Below, piece after piece: positions 6,101-11,417 of a DNA stretch of 11,417 nucleotides (within the stretch, counting starts at the first letter, position 1; the number at the start of each line of letters is the position of its first letter). Under the pieces are notes generated by a model. The model ran no database searches. It worked only from the letters and a program-made list of their open reading frames with translations, and was not told where the DNA came from. The translations under genes and the position numbers were made by a program. The stretch comes from DATKQI01 sp035532755 (lineage in GTDB: Bacteria > Pseudomonadota > Alphaproteobacteria > Acetobacterales > Acetobacteraceae): contig DATKQI010000336.1 in the NCBI GenBank assembly GCA_035532755.1, positions 1 through 11,417 on the forward strand, in the 5' to 3' direction.

Positions 6101-7600
6101 ATGTTTGCCGTAGAGGTCTACGCTGCCGTTCGTCGCTTTGTTTTCATTGAGGGTAACAGCCGCCGTGAGGCGGCCCGGGTTTTCGGCCTGAGCCGCGAGA
6201 CGGTGCTGAAGATGTGCCGGTTCTCGCTGCCGCCCGGCTACACACGGACGGCGCCTGTGGCGAAGCCGAAGCTGGGCGCACTGCTGCCGGTGATCGACGC
6301 GATCCTCGAGCTCGACCAGGGGCGCCGGTGAAGCAGCGGCATACGGCGAAGCGGATTTTTGAGCGGCTGCGCGACGAGCATGGCTTTGCTGGCGGCTACA
6401 CGGTGGTGAAGGATTATGTCCGGATCGGCCGAGCGCGTGGCCGAGAGACGTTCGTGCCTCTGGCGCATCCGCCGGGTCATGCGCAGGTGGACTTTGGCGA
6501 GGCGGTTGGGGTGATCGGCGGCGTGCGCCAGAAGATCCACTTTTTCTATATGGATCTGCCGCAGTCGGACGCTTGCTTCGTGAAGGCGTATCCGCGCGAG
6601 ACGACCGAGGCCTTCCTGGACGGCCATGTCGCGTCGTTTGGGTTCTTCGGCGGCGTGCCGCTGTCGATCCTGTATGACAACCTCAAGATCGCGGTGGCCA
6701 AGATCTGCGGCGACGGCAAGCGTGAGCGGACACGGGCGTTCACCGAGTTGGTCAGCCACTATTTGTTCGCCGATCGCTTTGGCCGCCCGGGCAAGGGCAA
6801 TGACAAGGGCAAGGTTGAAGGGTTGGTCAAATACGCCCGGACCAACTTCATGACGCCGATGCCGGAGGCGGCGAGCTTCGATGATCTGAACACCATGCTG
6901 ACCGAACGCCGCCGTGGCCGCCAGGGTGATCACGCTGGGCGGCATGCGGGGAGCATCGGCGAGCGGCTGGCGGCCGATCTCGCGGTGCTGCGTGATCTGC
7001 CCGCGGTGGCATTGGAGCCATGCGAGAAGCGCAGCGGGCGGGTCTCATCGACCGCCCTCGTCCGCTATCGCTGCAACGACTACTCCGTGCCGACGCGCTA
7101 TGGCTTCCAGAATGTCATCGTGAAGGGGTTCGTCGACGAGGTCGTGATCCTGTGCGGCGGTGCTGTCGTCGCCCGGCACCCTCGCAGCTATGGCGAGGGG
7201 GAGTTCGTGGCCGATCCGCTGCATTATCTGGCACTGATCGAGACCAAGCCGAACGCGCTCGACCAGGCCGCCGCATTGCAGGGCTGGGACCTGCCGAAGG
7301 TGTTCCAGCATCTGCGCGACCTGCTCGAAGCCCGTATGGGCAACCTCGGCAAGCGTGAGTTTATCCAGGTGCTGCGGCTGCTGGAGGCCATGCCCAAAGA
7401 CATCGTCACGTTCGCCGTCACCGAGGCGATCCGGCTCGGTGCCATCGGCTTCGACGCGGTCAAGCTGATCGCGCTGGCCCGCATCGAGCGGCGCCCCGCC
7501 CGCCTCGATCTGGCGGCCTATCCCCACCTACCCAGGCTTGCCGGTGAAGACAACGTCGGCCGCCGACTATGCGGCGCTGGTTGCGGAGCGGGCGGCATGA
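6101..7600 (+). pseudogene. istA: istA, IS21-family DDE transposase, disrupted by two frameshifts
   Basis: IstA cuts and joins the IS ends. Translation begins MFAVEVYAAVRRFVFIEGNS, with a helix-turn-helix at about residues 20-38. The frame is lost at the G run 6319-6322, where QGRR-stop replaces the expected QGAPVKQRHTAKR, consistent with loss of one G. The rest continues in the next frame with the DDE core intact: D in QVDFGEA, D in ILYDNLKIAV, E in NDKGKVEGLVKYARTNF. Near 7531-7540 an extra base shifts the frame again. The normal tail LPVKTTSAADYAALVAERAA and its TGA at 7598-7600 are in the original frame. The two shifts cancel in length, and the total of about 500 codons is normal. As sequenced, no full-length IstA is made. 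Confidence 0.85.
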
Positions 7601-8457
7601 CCAGCATCGATGCGATGCCGACGGGAACGACGGGCGGCACGCCGCAGGTGTTGCTTGCCCATCACCTCAAGCAGCTGAAACTGCCAACCGTGCTGCGCGA
7701 GTATGACAAAGTCGCGCGGGAATGCGCCCGCGACGGCGTTGATCATCCCCGCTATCTGCTAAGGCTGATCGAGCTCGAGCTGATCGACCGCGAGCGCCGG
7801 ACCGTCGAACGGCGGATCCGGGCGGCACGGTTCCCGGCGGTCAAGAGCTTTGACACGTTCGACTTCACCGCCATCCCAGGGCTCAACAAGATGCTCGTGC
7901 TTGAGCTCGCGCGCTGCGAATACATTCTGCGCCGGGAGAACATCATCGCCCTGGGCAACAGCGGCACCGGCAAGACCCATGTCGGGCTCGCACTGGGCCT
8001 GGCGGCGTGCCAGAAAGGTTTCTCAGTCGCATTCACCGCCATCGCCGCACTGGTCAATCAGTTGATGGAAGCGCGCGACGAGCGACGTCTGCTCAAGCTG
8101 CAGCGCGAGCTGCCGGCGGTGAAGCTGCTCATCATCGACGAGCTCGGCTATGTGCCGTTGTCGCCGACCGGCGCAGAGCTGCTGTTCGAGACGTTCTCCC
8201 AGCGCTACGAGCGAGGCTCGACCATCGTTACCTCGCACCTGCCGTTCGAGGACTGGACGTCGGTGATGGGGTCAGAGCGGCTCACTGGCGCGCTGCTCGA
8301 TCGGCTCACCCACCACGTCAGCATCCTGACCATGAGCGGCAACAGCTACCGCCTCAAGCATTCCGCCGGCCGGCACCGCGCCGCCACCAAGGCGGAGCAA
8401 AACCAGGCCACCGGCGAGACCGTCGATCCCGACACCGGCGAAATCACCCCCGGCTGA
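7597..8457 (+). CDS. istB: istB, IS21-family helper AAA+ ATPase
   Basis: IstB is the DnaA/DnaC-like AAA+ ATPase that loads at target DNA and stimulates IstA during IS21 transposition. The 286-aa product starts MTSIDAMPTGTTGG at an ATG overlapping the istA stop (ATGA), the usual IS21 translational coupling. Walker A is GNSGTGKT (residues 120-127), Walker B is LLIIDE (177-182), and the family segments GYVPLSPTGAELLFE, STIVTSHLPFEDW and GNSYRLKHS follow. Nothing in the gene is broken. Because of the second istA frameshift, the upstream istA frame runs straight into istB with no stop. A translational start inside istA could therefore give an IstA-IstB fusion. Confidence 0.92.
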   Translation: MTSIDAMPTGTTGGTPQVLLAHHLKQLKLPTVLREYDKVARECARDGVDHPRYLLRLIELELIDRERRTVERRIRAARFPAVKSFDTFDFTAIPGLNKMLVLELARCEYILRRENIIALGNSGTGKTHVGLALGLAACQKGFSVAFTAIAALVNQLMEARDERRLLKLQRELPAVKLLIIDELGYVPLSPTGAELLFETFSQRYERGSTIVTSHLPFEDWTSVMGSERLTGALLDRLTHHVSILTMSGNSYRLKHSAGRHRAATKAEQNQATGETVDPDTGEITPG

Positions 8458-8470
8458 TACGGAAGGACGC

Positions 8471-8516
8471 CAACGCTATGCAAAGGGCCCCGATCGGGGC
8501 CCTTTGCATGGCGTTG
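8471..8516. terminator. 46-nt near-perfect inverted repeat after istB, possible terminator
   Basis: Bases 8478-8509 form an exact 32-bp palindrome centred on GATC, from ATGCAAAGGGCCCC to its complement. After one T/G position the symmetry resumes with CAACGC (8471-8476) and GCGTTG (8511-8516). As RNA this is a 21-bp stem with a four-base loop, 13 nt after the istB stop. There is no T-run after it, so classic intrinsic termination is doubtful. It could block transcription crossing the IS in either direction or protect the mRNA end. The structure is certain; the role is inferred. Confidence 0.6.
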
Positions 8517-8526
8517 AACGACAAGA

Positions 8527-8551
8527 TCAATGGCCTGCTTTTACTCCGCCT
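8527..8551 (-). repeat. IS21 right inner terminal repeat R2
   Basis: Read on the minus strand it is AGGCGGAGTAAAAGC followed by AGGCCATTGA. It shares GGCGG.GTAAAAGC.GGCCA with the left inner repeat L2, in inverted orientation. It abuts the outer right repeat. Confidence 0.75.
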
Positions 8552-8575
8552 TACTGGCCTGGAATCCAACCGTCG
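8551..8575 (-). repeat. IS21 right outer terminal repeat R1
   Basis: On the minus strand it reads CGACGGTTGGATT then CCAGGCCAGTAA, 6 nt from the right tip TGTCAA. The spacing from tip to CCAGGCCA is the same as on the left, which is the main argument for the element boundaries. Confidence 0.7.
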
Positions 8576-8718
8576 TTGACATCGCGCATTCGACGAGGTC
8601 GGAGCGACCAACACGCACCAGTAAAATATGCTGTGATCACGAGCCCCCGCAGACGACCCGGGTCAACGCGACCTCGAAAGACCCCCCGCCGGGCAGCCAC
8701 CTGCGAAGGCGAACGCGT

Positions 8719-9024
8719 TCACGACCGATGCGGTTTGATGCCGGTGGCGACCGGCTGCGGAAACGCGCGGGCCAGCATGACTTCCAATGCGGCGACGCCG
8801 GGTCGCGGTGAGCCGGACATACGGCCGAGAAGATCCAGCCAGACCTCTTCCCCCGCATGGTCGAGAATGTGGCGGACCGTGCAAGCCACGAATGTGCCAA
8901 CGCCGATGCCTTCAGCCGCGGCATCCCGCCGGACGCGCGCCACGACGGCAGGATCGCCGACGGCGGCCAGGGCGGCCTCGGCAGAGATGGCGTCCGTCAG
9001 TGCACCCAGGATGTCGCCGAGCAT
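8719..9024 (-). CDS. Uncharacterised 101-aa protein at the 3' end of the nar operon
   Basis: I do not recognise a named family. The product is mostly helical by composition, soluble and alanine-rich, without a signal peptide or membrane segment. It begins MLGDILGALTDAISAEAALA, followed by a likely helix (residues 26-38), a GVGTFVACTVRHILDHAGEE segment (41-60) with a lone cysteine and two histidines, and VWLDLLGRMSG. It starts 9 nt after the stop of the isomerase gene, with a GGGG ribosome-binding stretch in the gap, so it is almost surely cotranscribed and translationally linked with narHJI. This position suggests an accessory or maturation role for nitrate reductase, but that is only context. 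Codon use and length support a real gene. The IS right end is 137 bp downstream and the gene looks intact. Confidence 0.65.
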   Translation of the reverse strand: MLGDILGALTDAISAEAALAAVGDPAVVARVRRDAAAEGIGVGTFVACTVRHILDHAGEEVWLDLLGRMSGSPRPGVAALEVMLARAFPQPVATGIKPHRS

Positions 9025-9033
9025 GGCCGCCCC

Positions 9034-9825
9034 CTATTGCACCAGCGGCGACGTGGCGGCCGGCAGATCAAAACCAGCGATCCGCGCCTGCCCCGCCACC
9101 AACGCGATATATTGCGCGACTGCACGACGCCATGTGCGTTCTTCCAGATAAGTGGCGATCCGGGCCCGGACGGCCTCGAACGGCAAAGTCTTACCTTCGA
9201 TCCTGCGATCCAGACGGAGCACGTGGAGGCCATAGCGCGTGCACACCGGTGTGGGGCAGATCCGGCCCGGCTGCATCGCGACCAGGACGGTCTCGAACTC
9301 GGGGGTGGTCTCGCCCCGCACGATCTGTCCCAGTCGCCCGCCCTCTGTCGCCGACGCGCAATCGGAAAGGCTCCGTGCGAGGTGTTCGAACCTGTCCGGG
9401 TGCTGTTGCAGTTCTGCGAGCACTGCGATGGCCTGGGCTTCGGCTTTGACGTAGGCATCGGTATCGCCGCGGCGGGCCTTGAGCAGGATATGCGCCGGTT
9501 CGAAGAGGTCTGGACTGCGGAAGCGCGCCGGGTTGCTGTCGTAGTATCGGCGGCAGACCTCCTCATCGGCCTTCGGCGTCACGACCTCGCGTTCCAGCAG
9601 CAATCGGATCAGGGATTCCTCGTCCGTCTCGCGCGCCCCGTCTTCGGTGCGCGGATCGGCTGCGAGGTCGAGCGCACGCGCGCGTTGGAGTAGCAATTCC
9701 CGGATCACCAGAGCCCGGGTTGCCTGTTCCCACGCGCGGGCCGGCGATGCGGCCTGGTGATTCTGCACCTCCCGCGCGATGGTCGCGTGCGGTATGGCGA
9801 TATCGTTGACCGTGACGGTCTGCAT
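9034..9825 (-). CDS. Cytoplasmic parvulin-type peptidyl-prolyl cis-trans isomerase (NifM/PpiC-like)
   Basis: Parvulins catalyse proline cis-trans isomerisation during folding. The 263-aa protein has a helical N-terminal region (about residues 1-105) and a parvulin domain at about 106-210: FEPAHILLKA, FEHLARSLSDCASATEGGRL with cysteine C156, FETVLVAMQPGRI, and TRYGLHVLRLDRR. A helical tail follows. There is no signal peptide or lipobox, so unlike SurA or PrsA it should stay in the cytoplasm, where NarGH is assembled. The layout is like NifM, the isomerase needed for nitrogenase Fe protein. The gene starts 3 nt after narI, so it belongs to the nar operon. Isomerases in this position occur in other nar operons. 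A folding role for a nitrate reductase subunit is inferred. Confidence 0.88.
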   Translation of the reverse strand: MQTVTVNDIAIPHATIAREVQNHQAASPARAWEQATRALVIRELLLQRARALDLAADPRTEDGARETDEESLIRLLLEREVVTPKADEEVCRRYYDSNPARFRSPDLFEPAHILLKARRGDTDAYVKAEAQAIAVLAELQQHPDRFEHLARSLSDCASATEGGRLGQIVRGETTPEFETVLVAMQPGRICPTPVCTRYGLHVLRLDRRIEGKTLPFEAVRARIATYLEERTWRRAVAQYIALVAGQARIAGFDLPAATSPLVQ

Positions 9826-9828
9826 GGC

Positions 9829-10611
9829 TCAATCCCCCGTCCCGGAGCGCGGAAGCGTCTCGTGACCTGGTTTCGTCAGTCCGGTCCGGGCCGCGAGATC
9901 GGCGACCGCGAGCGCCCGATTTCCCGCCGGGCGGCGGCTGCGCACGACCTGGAAGCCGGTGCGGCCGAGATACCAGACCGGCGCGCTCCACACATGCACC
10001 ATGCGGGTGAACGGCGAGACCAGGAAGATCGTGAACCCGAGCAGGATATGCAGCCGGTAGATCAACGGCGTGCCGACCAACAGATCGGCCACGCCCGGGT
10101 GCAACAGCACGATACCCTTGATATAGGCGACCAACGTCACGAACAGCGCGCCGTCCATGTGCAGCGCCGAAACCGGAACGGTCAGCAGGCCGAGGGCCAA
10201 CTGCGCCCACAGCATCAGGATGATCGCGATATCCCATCGCCGGCTGGTGGCCCGGATGCGCGGATCGGTCAATCGCCGATGGATCAGCAACGACAGCCCG
10301 ATGATCGCGATCAACCCGGCGAGCCCACCCACGACCATGGCGAGCAGCTCGTGCTGGGCCGGGCTGATCAGCCAGTCCACGGCCCAGTCGGGCATCAGGA
10401 AGCCGGCGAAATGGCCGCCGATGACGACCAGGATGCCGACATGGAACAGATTGGAGCCCCAGCGGAACTGTCGCTTCCGCAACAACTGGCTTGATCCGCT
10501 GCGCCAGGTGTATTGCGCGGTATCGAAGCGCACCAGGCTGCCGAGGCCGAAAACCGTCAGGCAGACATAGGGGTACCAGCCATACAGGATGCTGTTCAGA
10601 TAGAAGCTCAT
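9829..10611 (-). CDS. narI: Respiratory nitrate reductase gamma subunit (cytochrome b membrane anchor)
   Basis: NarI takes electrons from quinol in the membrane and passes them through two b haems to the NarH iron-sulfur clusters, leaving protons on the periplasmic side. The 260-aa sequence aligns by eye with E. coli NarI over its whole length, including YPYVCLTVFGLGSLVRFD, QYTWRSGSSQLL, GLLTVPVSALHMDG and FTRMVHVWSAP. The four haem-ligand histidines are H57, H67, H188 and H206, each one position after the E. coli residues (56, 66, 187, 205). Five membrane helices are evident. A tail of about 35 residues beyond the E. coli end is extra and of unknown use. It starts 12 nt after narJ, with GAGGAT spanning the narJ stop as ribosome-binding site, and the isomerase gene follows. 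Confidence 0.97.
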   Translation of the reverse strand: MSFYLNSILYGWYPYVCLTVFGLGSLVRFDTAQYTWRSGSSQLLRKRQFRWGSNLFHVGILVVIGGHFAGFLMPDWAVDWLISPAQHELLAMVVGGLAGLIAIIGLSLLIHRRLTDPRIRATSRRWDIAIILMLWAQLALGLLTVPVSALHMDGALFVTLVAYIKGIVLLHPGVADLLVGTPLIYRLHILLGFTIFLVSPFTRMVHVWSAPVWYLGRTGFQVVRSRRPAGNRALAVADLAARTGLTKPGHETLPRSGTGD

Positions 10612-10623
10612 CGTTCCATATCC

Positions 10624-11307
10624 TCAGACGGACGCGGCGTCGCGGGTGGCGGCGCGCAGGCGGGTCCGCAGACGATCGGTTCCGCAACTGTCGATCTGTT
10701 CACCGGGGCCGAAATGCACCGCCGCTTCTTCCCATGCCGCATCCAGCGCCGCGAGATCATCGGGATCTTCGACGCTCGTATCGGACACGTCCATCGCGGG
10801 CGCGTTTGCCAGCGTGGCGAGCGCCCGGAACACCGCCGCGTAAGCGCTCTTGCGCATGGCAAGCCGCTCCGCGAGAACCAGGAGAATTCCCGCCGGTTCG
10901 GCCAGCAGCGCCTGGGCTTCGTTGCCCGCCAGCAGCGAGACGAACTCCAGGAACAGCGGCAGGAAGTCGGGCAACTCGCCGGCGGTGGGTTCAAGGCCAT
11001 GGCTACGATACAGTGCGATCAGATCGGCCATCGCCTGTCCGCGATCGCGACTTTCCCCGTGCACGTGCTCGAACAGATGCAGCGACAGCGTGCGGCTGCG
11101 ATCGAACAGCGCGAAGTAGCGCGCCTGCAGGTCGTAGATGTCGCACCCGGCCAGCTCGGCCAGCAGATCATCGATGGCCGCGCGCTGCGGTGCCGGCACC
11201 AGGTCTTCGTCGGCCAACACCGCGGCGATCTCGCCCGTCGCGGCTTGCAGCGCCGGCGTGGGATAGGAGATCAATGCGGCGAGGGCGCGGTAGGTGCGGG
11301 CCATCAT
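10624..11307 (-). CDS. narJ: Nitrate reductase molybdenum cofactor assembly chaperone
   Basis: NarJ is the cytoplasmic chaperone that binds apo-NarGH, lets the molybdenum cofactor be inserted and controls membrane attachment; it is not part of the final enzyme. The 227-aa product has the family opening RTYRALAALISYPTPALQ and the strongly conserved LFEHVHGESRDRGQAMADL in the middle, then ELPDFLPLFLEF. A C-terminal LDAAWEEAAVHF also fits the family. The start at 11307 forms ATGA with the narH stop, with GGAGG at 11312-11316. A second ATG immediately follows at 11304 with better spacing (7 nt), so the true first residue could be either. A longer open frame to 11373 overlaps narH and is not used. 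Gene order narH-narJ-narI is the standard one. Confidence 0.95.
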   Translation of the reverse strand: MMARTYRALAALISYPTPALQAATGEIAAVLADEDLVPAPQRAAIDDLLAELAGCDIYDLQARYFALFDRSRTLSLHLFEHVHGESRDRGQAMADLIALYRSHGLEPTAGELPDFLPLFLEFVSLLAGNEAQALLAEPAGILLVLAERLAMRKSAYAAVFRALATLANAPAMDVSDTSVEDPDDLAALDAAWEEAAVHFGPGEQIDSCGTDRLRTRLRAATRDAASV

Positions 11308-11417
11308 ACCACCTCCATCGGGGTCTTCGGCTTCTTCGCATCGAACAGGCCGAAGCCCGTCTTGCCCGAACAACCCTCGCCGAACGAGAAGCCGCAGGAC
11401 CCGCGCATCTGGAACGT
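11304..11417 (-). CDS. narH: Respiratory nitrate reductase beta subunit, C-terminal 37 residues only
   Basis: Only the end of the gene is inside the window; it continues beyond base 11417. The tail contains FQMRGSCGFSFGEGCSG followed by a charged FDAKKPKTPMEVV end and TGA. A Cys/Gly-rich CGxxFGxGCSG segment close to the C-terminus fits NarH proteins, and its place immediately before narJ with an ATGA overlap is decisive. NarH carries the iron-sulfur clusters linking NarI haems to the molybdenum site of NarG. narG and any narK are expected further upstream on this strand but cannot be seen here. Confidence 0.8.
   Translation of the reverse strand, partial: TFQMRGSCGFSFGEGCSGKTGFGLFDAKKPKTPMEVV

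Larger units (their letters stand above)
5993..8581 (+). mobile_element. IS21-family insertion sequence, full length (about 2.59 kb)
   Basis: The element holds istA and istB in the standard order with an ATGA overlap. The ends are defined by symmetry: the left starts TGTGCA and the right, read inward on the other strand, starts TGTCAA, each followed directly by a 25-bp repeat containing CCAGGCCA. A second related repeat lies further in on each side. Multiple terminal repeats and TGT tips are typical of IS21. The length is normal for the family. No perfect target duplication is seen: flanks read cgagcgcg on the left and tcgcgcat on the right, sharing CGCG only with a one-base offset. It sits between two convergent gene blocks and disrupts no recognisable gene. 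istA is frameshifted, so the copy is probably not self-mobile, unless the shifts are sequencing errors. Confidence 0.85.

Noticed and set aside
6214..8457. A single 747-aa protein spanning istA and istB
   Set aside because: It is a by-product of two frameshifts. The N-terminal helix-turn-helix and the proper istA tail lie in another frame, and istB has its own ATG overlapping the istA stop.
8582..8718. Further gene or terminator between the IS and the 101-aa gene
   Set aside because: Nothing codes convincingly here. A 10-bp palindrome at 8711-8720 overlaps the stop codon of the 101-aa gene and is too short to call.
8787..10494. Long plus-strand ORFs opposite the nar operon
   Set aside because: They are arginine- and proline-rich shadows of the clearly identified isomerase and narI genes, usual in GC-rich DNA.
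1..11417. CRISPR array, tRNA/rRNA genes, toxin-antitoxin or phage-defence system
   Set aside because: No regularly spaced repeats, no cloverleaf or rRNA sequence, and no defence-type domains were seen; the only mobile element is the IS21 copy.

Overview
The window is GC-rich and codes densely on both strands. It looks chromosomal and alphaproteobacterial. The ferredoxin-NADP reductase is of the Rhodobacter type (C-terminal EKAFV), the GltD-like protein carries the CPQDRLCE motif usual in alphaproteobacterial glutamate synthase small subunits, and a narGHJI-type operon is present. Rhodospirillales/Acetobacteraceae is a guess, not a demonstrated assignment.

Layout. (A) 1-5924, all plus strand: a 5'-truncated GltD-like flavoprotein, a ferredoxin-NADP reductase, a HemJ/CopD-like membrane protein, a short stretch that may be a decayed sugar-kinase tail, a DUF2249 protein, a MOSC-domain protein, then an MFS transporter followed closely by an isochorismatase-family hydrolase. 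(B) 5993-8581: an IS21-family insertion sequence. Both TGT-type ends and paired internal terminal repeats can be read. istB is intact. istA is broken by two opposite single-base frameshifts, the second of which places the rest of istA in frame with istB. A 46-nt near-perfect inverted repeat follows istB inside the element. (C) 8719-11417, all minus strand: the 3' half of a respiratory nitrate reductase operon, in the order narH (C-terminus only), narJ, narI, a cytoplasmic parvulin-type peptidyl-prolyl isomerase, and a 101-aa protein of unknown function.

How the parts fit. NarH, NarJ and NarI are the electron-transfer subunit, the molybdenum-cofactor insertion chaperone and the cytochrome b membrane anchor of the quinol-nitrate oxidoreductase. 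The isomerase and the 101-aa protein follow with gaps of 3 and 9 nt and so are probably cotranscribed with it. The plus-strand block holds NAD(P)H/ferredoxin redox enzymes plus MOSC and DUF2249 proteins, families often met near molybdoenzymes or nitrogen-oxide metabolism. A link to nitrate respiration is an inference from neighbourhood only. The IS sits between the two convergent blocks and does not visibly interrupt a gene.

I did not find a clearly new defence or mobile system. The points most worth a second look are the 101-aa gene at the end of the nar operon, the odd redox cluster, the doubly frameshifted istA, and several inverted repeats.
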